Source: CAZLLE01 sp964560425 (GTDB lineage: Bacteria; Campylobacterota; Campylobacteria; Campylobacterales; QNZT01). From it: a stretch of 27,930 nucleotides of DNA. Position numbers and translations under genes: made by a program. Below are positions 15,600-23,509 of this stretch, piece after piece. How positions within the stretch are numbered: the stretch's first letter is position 1; the number at the start of each line of letters is the position of its first letter. The notes beneath the pieces are model-generated. The model was not told where the DNA came from and ran no database searches. It saw only the letters and a list, made by a program, of their open reading frames with translations. The stretch covers positions 1-27,930 of the forward strand of contig CAZLLE010000075.1 in assembly GCA_964560425.1 (NCBI GenBank). The letters run 5' to 3'.

Positions 15600-16661
15600 A
15601 TGCAAAAATATTTTGCTACATTTTATGTAGCTTATCCATACTATTTTCCACACTTTTTACCAATCTCAAAAGAGTTAATTCGTAGAGGATATAGTATATA
15701 TTTTGTTTTATCAAATAAACAAAATAGTCAATTAATGGAAAAAATTGCAAAAGATAACTCACTTGATTACTCTTTTGGAGAAGAGAGACTTTTTGAAATA
15801 GAGAGTAAATTTATATTTTTTGCAAATCCATACAAAAGAGCAGATGAGTTAAAAGCCGCTACTATATTTTTGGAACATGGTATTGGTACAAAATCGACAG
15901 GATTTTATCATGTTGTAGAGTATATAGATATCTATTTGGTAGAGGGAACATATAAGTATAATAGAATATCTGAACTCTATAAAGAGCATCAAGATAAATT
16001 AAAAATAGTAGGTTTTTCAAAATTTGACTCTATTATAAATATGGGTAAAGATGAAAAGATATCTCTATATAAAAAATATGGCTTAGATCCTACAAAAAAA
16101 ACGATTCTTTATGCACCGACCTTTTTTCCCTCTTCTATTGAGAAGATGAGTGATAATTTTCCAGATGATTTTAAAGAGTGTAATATTATTGTCAAAGCAC
16201 ACTATTTGACATATGAGAGAAAACGGTACAAAAATCAAAGAAAAAAACTCTCTCATTGGAGTAGTTTTCAAAATTGCACAGTTGTAGGAGTAGATGAATA
16301 TAATTTAGTACCATTTTTTGCTATTAGTGATGTTATGATTAGTGATGAAAGTTCCGCTATGTTTGAGTTTGCCTCTTTGAATAGACCTGTTATATCCAAT
16401 AGATATTTTAAACTTCGTTTTTCATACTACTTTATGCCATGGAAACTTAAAAAGCGGATTGACTCCAAAAAAGATAAATATCGTCAAATTCTTGATAATG
16501 CAGATAACTATAATGAGACAATGCAACTAACCAAAGAGGCTTTGACAAATCCTTCTAAATTAGAAGATTTGAGAGTTAAATTTTCCAAAGAGATTTGTGG
16601 AGAGATAGATGGAAAAGTATCTAGTAGAATTGTGGATATTTTAGAGAGTAGAGATGTCTAA
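15600..16661 (+). CDS. CDP-glycerol glycerophosphotransferase-like protein (TagB/TagF family)
   Basis: TagB/TagF enzymes use CDP-glycerol to add glycerol phosphate to a membrane-bound acceptor. The 353-residue protein has a Rossmann-like N-terminal half with LEHGIGTKSTG (compare the WHG...KxxG segment of TagF), GFSKFD in place of GxPRxD, ILYAPTF, and the donor-site motif DVMISDESSAMFEF. A basic, aromatic stretch near 270-285 may sit at the membrane. It starts 3 bases after licD and overlaps tagD by 8 bases, so donor synthesis and transfer are linked. It may add glycerol phosphate to the LOS core, or use CMP-AEP, since the donor-binding site is for the nucleotide part. Length is close to the core domain of TagB. 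Confidence 0.8.
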   Translation: MQKYFATFYVAYPYYFPHFLPISKELIRRGYSIYFVLSNKQNSQLMEKIAKDNSLDYSFGEERLFEIESKFIFFANPYKRADELKAATIFLEHGIGTKSTGFYHVVEYIDIYLVEGTYKYNRISELYKEHQDKLKIVGFSKFDSIINMGKDEKISLYKKYGLDPTKKTILYAPTFFPSSIEKMSDNFPDDFKECNIIVKAHYLTYERKRYKNQRKKLSHWSSFQNCTVVGVDEYNLVPFFAISDVMISDESSAMFEFASLNRPVISNRYFKLRFSYYFMPWKLKKRIDSKKDKYRQILDNADNYNETMQLTKEALTNPSKLEDLRVKFSKEICGEIDGKVSSRIVDILESRDV

Positions 16662-17115
16662 AAGAGTAATTACTTATGGAACATTTGATATGTTTCATGT
16701 GGGGCATTTAGAACTTCTAAAGAGACTTAAAAATTATGGTGATGAGCTGATAGTTTCTGTCTCAACTGATAAATTTAATGATATTAAAGGCAAAAAGACA
16801 ATTATCCCTTATGATCAAAGAGCAAGTATTGTTGAAGCTATCAAATATGTAGATATGGTTATTCCTGAGAATAGTTGGGATCAGAAGATAGAGGATATCA
16901 AAAAATATAATGTTGATATTTTTATTATGGGTGATGATTGGAAAGGGAAGTTTGATTTTTTAAAAGATTATTGTGAAGTTATCTATCTTCCAAGAACAGA
17001 GGGTATTAGTTCAACAGATCTTAAAAATACACTAAAAACACTCTCCTCTATCAATCTTCAAGAGTTAAATCAAGCTTTTGAGATATTAAAAAGAATTAAA
17101 GAGAATTTAGAATGA
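16654..17115 (+). CDS. tagD: Glycerol-3-phosphate cytidylyltransferase (TagD-like)
   Basis: This enzyme makes CDP-glycerol from CTP and sn-glycerol-3-phosphate in the cytoplasm. The 153-residue chain has every family motif: YGTFDMFHVGH (HxGH at 15-18), a MGDDWKGKFD segment, and RTEGISST. It is longer than B. subtilis TagD (129 residues) by a short helical C-terminal tail. It overlaps the TagB/TagF-like gene upstream and the kinase gene downstream. Ethanolamine-phosphate or related cytidylyltransferase activity cannot be ruled out, but the sequence is closest to the TagD type. Confidence 0.88.
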   Translation: MSKRVITYGTFDMFHVGHLELLKRLKNYGDELIVSVSTDKFNDIKGKKTIIPYDQRASIVEAIKYVDMVIPENSWDQKIEDIKKYNVDIFIMGDDWKGKFDFLKDYCEVIYLPRTEGISSTDLKNTLKTLSSINLQELNQAFEILKRIKENLE

Positions 17116-17855
17116 TAAATATCCAGCTAGACTCTAACTATAATAATGCTAAGGATTTTGTCAATAATATAAAAAACCATTTTTCACAAAATAAAAATGT
17201 TATTTTTGCCAAAAGAAATATTATAAAAGTTATTGAATATAATGGTAAAAAAATAGTAGTAAAATCTTTTAAAGTGCCAAATTTGATAAATCAATTTGCT
17301 TATCGTTTTATTAGAGATTCAAAGTCAAAACGATCATTTTTAAATGCTCAAAAACTTATAAAATTAGATATTAATACACCAAAACCTATCGCTTATGTAG
17401 AGTTTTTTGATCCTCTTCTTGGCGAGAGTTTTTATATTTGTGAATATTTTGATTACGATTTTGAGATAAGAGCAGTTTTGAGAGATAATAATTTTGAAGA
17501 TAGGGATAATATATTTAAAGAGTTTGCTCTCTTCTCTTATAATCTTCACCAAAAAGGTGTTTATCATATAGATTACTCCCCCGGAAATGTACTAATAAAA
17601 AAAGAGGATAATAGATATCTCTTTAGTATTGTTGATGTAAATCGAATGAAGTTTATAAAATTTGATGATAAGTTAAGATTTCAAAATCTCTCTCGTTTTT
17701 CAGCTACAGATGAGGATACCAAAACTATTGCCAAAGAGTATGCCAAAGTTTCAGGTATAGATGAAAAATTTGCTCATCAACAACTCTCCTTTTTTCATCA
17801 AAAACATCAACAGTATCTACAAAATAAGAAGAGATTAAAGAGACTCAAACGCTGA
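17112..17855 (+). CDS. LOS core kinase-like protein (WaaP/KdkA/InaA type)
   Basis: A 247-residue protein kinase-fold enzyme that probably phosphorylates a core sugar (Kdo or heptose). Seen: K51 on an N-lobe strand (IVVKSF) as the ATP lysine, the catalytic loop YHIDYSPGN (D154, N159), and DVNR (D175-R178) replacing DFG, as in the Kdo kinase/WaaP group. The C-terminal end is Lys/Arg-rich and helical. The start overlaps tagD by ATGA, making it the last gene of the operon. Its stop overlaps the stop of the opposing ligase gene by 11 bases. The acceptor sugar cannot be told from the sequence. Confidence 0.8.
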   Translation: MINIQLDSNYNNAKDFVNNIKNHFSQNKNVIFAKRNIIKVIEYNGKKIVVKSFKVPNLINQFAYRFIRDSKSKRSFLNAQKLIKLDINTPKPIAYVEFFDPLLGESFYICEYFDYDFEIRAVLRDNNFEDRDNIFKEFALFSYNLHQKGVYHIDYSPGNVLIKKEDNRYLFSIVDVNRMKFIKFDDKLRFQNLSRFSATDEDTKTIAKEYAKVSGIDEKFAHQQLSFFHQKHQQYLQNKKRLKRLKR

Positions 17856-19077
17856 TTTTTTCCCCTTTATATATATTATCCAAATATATCATAGTCATAA
17901 GTAGAGCATAAAAGAATATATATTTTATATGCATTGATATAGGTGACGCACTCATCATTCCTATAAGAGTAACAGATATTAATATCATCATCGGGGTTGA
18001 ATTTTGAAGATATGCAATTTTAAATTGATATATAAATATCAAAAGAAGTAGTATAACTCCTATTGTACCAAATTGCATAAAGTAGAGTAGAAAATTATTA
18101 TGTGGGTTAAATTGATATTTCATTCCCAATCCACACTCATTAAATAGTTTTTGAAATTTATTCTCTCCTAGTAGAGATTTCATTTCAGAGATGCTATCTC
18201 CTGTTCCTATCCCTATGATAGGACTCTTTTTGCCTAACTCTATTGCATACTCCCACATCTCAAATCTACAGGCGATACTATCTCTTTTATCAGTTCCTAT
18301 TACTTGATGAAATTCATGAGTAGCTCTCTCAAATCTGCTTTTGAACTGATCACTAAATTGATATGCTCCAAGGAATATTATAGTTGTTGTGATACCAACA
18401 GCAATAATACTTTTTATAAAGGAGAGTTTAAATTTATTAACTGCCAAAATAAAAAAGACTAACAATAGAGATACTTGACCGATTCTTCCCTTATTTATAA
18501 ATAGTACTACTATTGTAAGAGTTGCAAAAAGTAGATAAAAGAGCTCTTTTTTTTCTAATATCTTTTTAAAATCTATCTCATTTATAAGATACCCAAATGT
18601 AAAAGCCAATATAAGCGAGTAGTGCATATGGTGCATAAATGGTGAGGGAAATGAACCAAATAGATGAACACCGCCAGTCATATAGAGATATAGTGAGTAT
18701 ATTTCTGATATCAATATAGCAGATAAAAAGGAGTATATAGCATATTTTGCAAATCTTTTATCAAAAAATGAGATTATTAGTGGTGCAAAGATATATATTT
18801 TCTGTTTGGATAAGATTTGAAGTCCCTCATGAAGATTTTGAGTCCAAAATATTCCTGCTAGGTGTATGAGAAAAAGAGCCAAAAATGTTAAAGATAATTT
18901 ATCTGTAAATATAATTTGCAATTTTTCTCTAAACTTTCCATTCCAAATCCACAATAGAAAGATTATAGCTTCAAGTAAAAATGATACTGATGTTTTGATG
19001 GTGATAGTAAAAAGTAGTAAAATTATAAAATAGTTATGTATATTATCTATTTTTATCAATCTGTTTATCCCCATCAT
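17845..19077 (-). CDS. waaL: O-antigen ligase / polymerase-family membrane protein (WaaL/Wzy type)
   Basis: A 410-residue integral membrane protein with about ten to twelve hydrophobic segments and a large periplasmic loop around 245-320. The loop holds RFEMWEYAIELGKKSPIIG-like sequence followed by GTG, then NPHNNFLLYFMQFG, a pattern typical of Wzy_C ligases, in which Arg and His residues of this loop act on lipid-linked glycan. WaaL joins polysaccharide to the lipid A core on the periplasmic side. It is last in the leftward operon, 11 bases after gmhA, with AAGG upstream of ATG 19077 (a second ATG follows at 19074). Polymerase rather than ligase activity is possible. Confidence 0.82.
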   Translation of the reverse strand: MMGINRLIKIDNIHNYFIILLLFTITIKTSVSFLLEAIIFLLWIWNGKFREKLQIIFTDKLSLTFLALFLIHLAGIFWTQNLHEGLQILSKQKIYIFAPLIISFFDKRFAKYAIYSFLSAILISEIYSLYLYMTGGVHLFGSFPSPFMHHMHYSLILAFTFGYLINEIDFKKILEKKELFYLLFATLTIVVLFINKGRIGQVSLLLVFFILAVNKFKLSFIKSIIAVGITTTIIFLGAYQFSDQFKSRFERATHEFHQVIGTDKRDSIACRFEMWEYAIELGKKSPIIGIGTGDSISEMKSLLGENKFQKLFNECGLGMKYQFNPHNNFLLYFMQFGTIGVILLLLIFIYQFKIAYLQNSTPMMILISVTLIGMMSASPISMHIKYIFFYALLMTMIYLDNIYKGEKISV

Positions 19078-19088
19078 ATAATCAAACC

Positions 19089-19655
19089 TTAATCAATCAG
19101 ATCATCAATTGCTTGAGAGATGATATGTCCTATTAGGATATGTATCTCTTGAATTCTTGGTGTATCATTTGATGGTACAACTATATTTATATCACATAGA
19201 TCATCCATTTTACCTCCATCTCCTCCACTTAGTCCAACTACTCTACACCCTTTTGATTTTGCACTTTTTATTGCATTTATAATATTTTTGGAGTTGCCAC
19301 TTGTAGATATGGCAATTAGTAGATCCCCCTTATTTGCCAAAGCTTCAATTTGTCGATCAAAGACTCTCTTATATCCATAATCATTGGCTATTGCTGTAAG
19401 AGCTGATGTATCTGTAGTTAATGCAATAGCTGGTAAGCCTCGTCTCTCTTTTTTATATCTGCCCACTATTTCTGCTGCAATATGTTGTGCATCGGCAGCT
19501 GATCCACCGTTTCCACATATTAGGATCTTTTTTTTATGAGAGAGTGTATCAGTTGCAATAATACAAGCTGTATAGATGTAGCTTTGTATCTCTTCCATAC
19601 TTTTTTGGACAGCTCTTTGATGATCCAACATCTGATTATATATCATCTCTATCAT
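19089..19655 (-). CDS. gmhA: Sedoheptulose-7-phosphate isomerase
   Basis: GmhA converts sedoheptulose-7-phosphate to D-glycero-D-manno-heptose-7-phosphate, the first step to ADP-heptose. The 188-residue SIS-domain protein has the CGNGGSAADAQHIAAEIVGRY signature (in part ICGNGGSAADAQH), AISTSGNSKN for phosphate binding, and the late IQEIHILIGH segment with the catalytic/zinc His. All expected residues are in place. It overlaps the hldE stop by 4 bases and sits on the strand opposite gmhB and waaC. An alternative start at the internal Met (residue 4) is possible. Confidence 0.94.
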   Translation of the reverse strand: MIEMIYNQMLDHQRAVQKSMEEIQSYIYTACIIATDTLSHKKKILICGNGGSAADAQHIAAEIVGRYKKERRGLPAIALTTDTSALTAIANDYGYKRVFDRQIEALANKGDLLIAISTSGNSKNIINAIKSAKSKGCRVVGLSGGDGGKMDDLCDINIVVPSNDTPRIQEIHILIGHIISQAIDDLID

Positions 19656-21052
19656 GATAGTTTTGCCTTTTGAATAATTTTTGTTGTACTCTTATTATCG
19701 ACAAATTTTACTAATCTTGTCTCTTTTGCAATATCACTGCCTACTACCTCTTTGCCCTCATAATCTCCACCTTTGACTAATATATCAGGTTTAATAGCTT
19801 TTATTAGTTCATAAGGTGTATCTTCATCAAATTCGACTATAAAATCTACAGACTCCAATCCTGCCAAAACTACCCCTCTATCTGTAGAGTTGTTTATTGG
19901 TCTGCTCTCTCCTTTTAATCTTTTGACTGAATCATCAGAATTTAATCCCAATACCAAAATATCTCCATAACTTTTTGCCTCTTCCAAATATTTTACATGC
20001 CCTGCATGCAAAATATCAAAACAGCCATTTGTAAATACAACTTTTTTATCTTTTGTATTTAGATGCGATACTACTTCATCTATAGATTTGATTTTTGATC
20101 TACTGCTCTTTTTGTCTATATTATTCTCATAATCTCTAATCTCTTCCAAACTAGCAGTAGCACTTCCTAGTTTACTTACCACTACACCAGCTGCAGAGTT
20201 TGCAAAATTGGCTGCTTCAAAGATATCTTTGCCACTACTAAGAGCAAAACCAAGAGATGCCAATACAGTATCACCAGCTCCTGTTACATCATAAACCTCT
20301 CTAGCTACTGTTGGTATTTTTGTCATGTTTTTGTCAAATATTGCCATTCCATCTTCTGATAGTGTGATTAATGCATATTCTAAGTTTAGGCTATTTTTGA
20401 GAGTTGTTCCCGCTTTCAAGAGGCTACTATCATCTATAATATCTATATTTGTAGCAAGAGATGCCTCTTTTTTATTTGGAGTGATAAGTGTAGCTCCTTT
20501 GTATTTTTCAAAATCACTACCTTTTGGATCAACCAAAATAAGTCTCTTTTTTGAAGAAGCAAACTCTATAATTGATTGAGTAAGCCAAGGAGTAAGAACA
20601 CCTTTTGCATAATCAGAGAGTAAAATAGCATCATAAAAATCTAGTACAATTTTGACTCTTTGGAGTATTGTCTCTTGAGACTCTTTTGATACATCTTCTC
20701 TATCCTCTTTGTCAATTCTTACGATCTGTTGGTGTTGTGCTATGATTCTACTCTTTTTGGTAGTTTTGCGTCCCTTTTGGATTATTAATCCCTCTTTTCG
20801 CACACTTTTTTGTCCAACTCTTCTTTGAATCAGCTCCCCACCTTCATCATCACCAATAACAGAACATACTCCCACACTTGCACCCAAAGAGAGTAGATTA
20901 TTAATCACATTTCCAGCCCCACCCATGAGGTACTCCTCTTTTTGTACATCTACAATTTGTACGGGAGCTTCGGGAGAGATTCGTTCACACTTTCCCCAAA
21001 GATAGTGATCTATCATAAGATCACCAACAACTAATATATTTGGAATTTTCAT
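19652..21052 (-). CDS. hldE: Bifunctional heptose-7-phosphate kinase / heptose-1-phosphate adenylyltransferase
   Basis: HldE makes the 1,7-bisphosphate and later, after GmhB, the ADP-heptose bond. The 466-residue protein has a ribokinase-like N-terminal domain with GGAGNVINNLLSLGA near residues 40-55 and the anion hole/base motif DVTGAGDTVLA. It is followed by a nucleotidyltransferase domain with FTNGCFDILHAGH (H349) and a VKGGDYEGKEV segment. Both halves look complete. The start ATG at 21052 lies 13 bases after the acyltransferase stop, with AAGG upstream. With gmhA and gmhB it completes the ADP-D,D-heptose route; no HldD epimerase is seen in the window. Confidence 0.95.
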   Translation of the reverse strand: MKIPNILVVGDLMIDHYLWGKCERISPEAPVQIVDVQKEEYLMGGAGNVINNLLSLGASVGVCSVIGDDEGGELIQRRVGQKSVRKEGLIIQKGRKTTKKSRIIAQHQQIVRIDKEDREDVSKESQETILQRVKIVLDFYDAILLSDYAKGVLTPWLTQSIIEFASSKKRLILVDPKGSDFEKYKGATLITPNKKEASLATNIDIIDDSSLLKAGTTLKNSLNLEYALITLSEDGMAIFDKNMTKIPTVAREVYDVTGAGDTVLASLGFALSSGKDIFEAANFANSAAGVVVSKLGSATASLEEIRDYENNIDKKSSRSKIKSIDEVVSHLNTKDKKVVFTNGCFDILHAGHVKYLEEAKSYGDILVLGLNSDDSVKRLKGESRPINNSTDRGVVLAGLESVDFIVEFDEDTPYELIKAIKPDILVKGGDYEGKEVVGSDIAKETRLVKFVDNKSTTKIIQKAKLS

Positions 21053-21065
21053 CTATAATAACCTT

Positions 21066-21977
21066 TTACTCTGTAAGTTTAAATCTATATATATCTGGAT
21101 AAAAAGTTTTCCATCTTTTATGCATCCAAAACCACTCATCTGGTTTATTTTCAATAGCTCTTTGTATGGAATCTGCTTGTAATTGAGTCATGATAGCGAT
21201 ATCTTTTGTAGAATCTTCACTTATTATTGGTTTGATTGTTTTATCAAATGTAATAGTATAATTCTCATAATCATCTGTAGTGATAAATGCAGGAATAATA
21301 AGAGCATTAAATTTACGAGCCAAAATAGCAGGAGAGGGTGTTTGGGTAGCTTTGTGATTAAAAAAAGAGACCTCTATTCCACCTTTTGATGGTTTGATAT
21401 TTTGATCCACCAACAATCCAAGTACTCTATTTTGATTTAATGCACGAATAAGTCCTTTGAGTGCCCCTCTTTTGTTGATAAGTTCAATATCAAACTTCTC
21501 TCTACTTTTTTTCAAGATGTTTTGCATTGGTTTAGAGTCCATCTCTCTTCCCACGGCACTCATTTTGATACCAAACTTTATTGTAATAGCAGTTGCTATT
21601 AGCTCCCAATTACCATAATGTGCAGTAATCATGATTATTTTTCTATTATCTTTGATTGCTTGTTTAAATGCCTCTTCATTTACAAAAGTGACTTTTTCTA
21701 ATATCTTCTCTTTTGGATAATCTTCTCTCTCTATAAATCCACTAATATTTTTCAAAAGATTAAAGTAGGCATGTTTACCTACTCTTATTCTCTCCTGTTT
21801 TTTCATATCAGTAAATGCAATATTCAAATTTTGCTCTATAATATGTCTGTGAGAATCACTCCAATTATAAGCAAAAAATGCCATGCCTTTGAGAATTTTA
21901 TTCATTATAACTTTTGGTGTAAATTTCACCAAAAAATAGAAAATTTTATAGATAAAAATATATAAATAATCAATCAT
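21066..21977 (-). CDS. Lipid A biosynthesis lauroyl/late acyltransferase (HtrB/LpxL family)
   Basis: A 303-residue membrane-associated acyltransferase that adds a secondary acyl chain to Kdo-lipid A from acyl-ACP at the inner face of the inner membrane. Seen: an N-terminal hydrophobic anchor (YIFIYKIFYFLVKF), the catalytic H-x4-E motif HYGNWE (H120, E125), a VDQNIKPSKGGIEVSFF segment typical of the family, and WMHKRWKTF near the C-terminus. It starts 6 bases after the yggS stop. The chain transferred cannot be judged. Located upstream of hldE, as in many Campylobacterota LOS loci (waaM). Confidence 0.9.
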   Translation of the reverse strand: MIDYLYIFIYKIFYFLVKFTPKVIMNKILKGMAFFAYNWSDSHRHIIEQNLNIAFTDMKKQERIRVGKHAYFNLLKNISGFIEREDYPKEKILEKVTFVNEEAFKQAIKDNRKIIMITAHYGNWELIATAITIKFGIKMSAVGREMDSKPMQNILKKSREKFDIELINKRGALKGLIRALNQNRVLGLLVDQNIKPSKGGIEVSFFNHKATQTPSPAILARKFNALIIPAFITTDDYENYTITFDKTIKPIISEDSTKDIAIMTQLQADSIQRAIENKPDEWFWMHKRWKTFYPDIYRFKLTE

Positions 21978-21983
21978 ATATAT

Positions 21984-22664
21984 TTAATTGTCTTCACTAA
22001 AAAGAACACTTCCTAGTCTGAGCATATTTGATCCATGTTTGATAGCAAGTTCAAAATCACCACTCATTCCCATAGAACAATATTTGGCTCCATCTTTTTT
22101 CAAGGTTTCAAATATCTTTGAACTAATAATAAAACTATTTGCAACTTTCTCTTCATCTTCACTATGAGCTCCAATGCTCATAATTCCTTTTAATTGCACA
22201 TTCTCTAAATTTTCTTGAATTTTATGATACTCAAAGATAGCATCTTCAGGCATTATCCCTGCTTTTGTATCCTCTTTTGCACTATTTATCTGTAGTAGAA
22301 TATTTACTTTTTTATTTTTTACTTTTGCTCTCTTATCTATCTCTACAGCCATCTCAAAACTCTCACATGAGTGAATCAAAAATGGATTTAGATCAAGCAA
22401 TGCATTGATCTTATTTGTCTGAATTCTTCCTATATAGTGCCACTCTATTGGTAAGTCTTTCAAAATCTCCTCTTTTGCTTTGAAATCTTGTATACGATTC
22501 TCTCCAAATGATCTATGACCTATGTTGTACATAGCTTCAATAGCTTTGGCATCTACATATTTACTAGCAGCAACTATCTTTATAATACGATGCTCATCAG
22601 CCTCTAATCTAGCTGCCTCTATTCTTGAAAGTACTCTATTAAAATTATCTCTATATCTATTCAT
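21984..22664 (-). CDS. yggS: PLP homeostasis protein, YggS/PLPBP family
   Basis: A cytoplasmic PLP-binding protein without known catalytic activity, involved in vitamin B6 and amino acid balance. The chain (226 residues from ATG 22664; a TTG one codon earlier is also possible) has the PLP Lys K35 in VAASKY, the FGENRIQDF segment, WHYIGRIQTNK, and MGMSGDFELAIKHGSNMLRLGS at the phosphate end. AAGGA lies 8 bases upstream of the ATG. First gene of the leftward LOS operon, with TATACT at 22687-22692 as a candidate -10 on the minus strand. Confidence 0.93.
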   Translation of the reverse strand: MNRYRDNFNRVLSRIEAARLEADEHRIIKIVAASKYVDAKAIEAMYNIGHRSFGENRIQDFKAKEEILKDLPIEWHYIGRIQTNKINALLDLNPFLIHSCESFEMAVEIDKRAKVKNKKVNILLQINSAKEDTKAGIMPEDAIFEYHKIQENLENVQLKGIMSIGAHSEDEEKVANSFIISSKIFETLKKDGAKYCSMGMSGDFELAIKHGSNMLRLGSVLFSEDN

Positions 22665-22686
22665 CAAAAAAATCCTTTAAAAAAAG

Positions 22687-22692
22687 AGTATA
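22687..22692 (-). promoter_or_regulatory. Candidate -10 box for the leftward yggS-LOS operon
   Basis: TATACT on the minus strand, 22 bases upstream of the yggS ATG, with no good -35 at the usual distance (AAAGCC). It lies in the 138-base divergent space between yggS and the lipoprotein gene. Weak support, as AT-rich spacers often contain such hexamers. Confidence 0.35.
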
Positions 22693-22802
22693 CCAAAAAA
22701 GTTTTTAATGGCTTTGGAGATATAAATGCTCCCGATTAATTGAGTAGACAAATTAAACTATGGCATAAAATTTGCTGAGAGACTAGACAAAAAGGAAAAT
22801 TG

Positions 22803-23441
22803 ATGAAATTAAATAAAAATATTTTATTTGTTGTTAGCTTAGGTGTAATATTGGGTGCTGGTTGTGGTTCAAGTAGTGGAGGAGGAGACAAAAAGCAAAA
22901 TGTTGTTGATATTAATAAGACTCAAGAGATTAACAAAACCAAAGAGATAGTTTCAGATATAAATGCGACCATCGAAGATAATGCAACGCTTGAAAATAAC
23001 TCAACAAAAGATATAATTTCCGTAGGCTATACTACTGAAGAGGGTATACTTATTGAAACTAAAGCTGATGGTACAAAAAGAGCATGGGTTAATACTCGTT
23101 CTGAAGATTGTCTAATTTATAGACCTTTTCAACAAGGTGGTGGAAATGTTTATGATGGTGGTAAGCAACATTGTGAAAATTTAAATGCAAAAAAATATGC
23201 AAATATCACATCATGGAGAATGCCAGAAGAGGACGAAGCTGTCTATACAATGGCAAATGTAACAGCCGAAGATGGTATTTTATACCCTGATGATAATCCA
23301 AATTGTTATTATATGGCAACAAATACAAAACATAGATATGTCTATTCGACAGCTTATACATCAAAATATAGTGACCATTCAGGAGCATTTACAGATGAAG
23401 GTAAAACTATTGCAGGTATTAGATGCGTAGCTGATCAATAA
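22803..23441 (+). CDS. Lipoprotein with DUF1566-like C-terminal domain and tandem N-glycosylation sequons
   Basis: A 212-residue protein with a lipoprotein signal peptide (ILFVVSLGVILGAGC, lipid-bearing Cys at residue 21) and then a GSSSGGG linker. Residues 36-68 carry five D/E-x-N-x-S/T sequons, at N38, N44, N54, N60 and N66. The C-terminal domain (about 75-212) has Cys pairs and the segments TSWRMPEEDE and GIRCVAD, like DUF1566/Lcl-type domains, where WRLP and GxRCV are usual. Function unknown; probably surface- or periplasm-exposed. ATG 22803 has AAGGAA just upstream; the TTG one codon earlier is less likely. It stands alone between two leftward operons. A hairpin at 23461-23509 follows its stop. 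Confidence 0.82.
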   Translation: MKLNKNILFVVSLGVILGAGCGSSSGGGDKKQNVVDINKTQEINKTKEIVSDINATIEDNATLENNSTKDIISVGYTTEEGILIETKADGTKRAWVNTRSEDCLIYRPFQQGGGNVYDGGKQHCENLNAKKYANITSWRMPEEDEAVYTMANVTAEDGILYPDDNPNCYYMATNTKHRYVYSTAYTSKYSDHSGAFTDEGKTIAGIRCVADQ

Positions 23442-23460
23442 AGTAGATTGGAGGTTTTGG

Positions 23461-23509
23461 AGCAAATTGATCTATTCCCACAGAATGGGAATAGGTAAAT
23501 CAATCTGCT
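23461..23509. terminator. Large hairpin between converging lipoprotein gene and rseP
   Basis: CTATTCCCA (23472-23480) and TGGGAATAG (23486-23494) form a perfect 9-bp stem with a CAGAA loop. It extends through a 4-base bulge (23495-23498) into a second stem, where 23461-23471 pairs with 23499-23509 with one mismatch. The stop codon of rseP (23500-23502, minus strand) lies in the lower stem. There is no clear T-run on either side, so it may act as a bidirectional block or 3'-end protector rather than a classic terminator. Confidence 0.5.
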
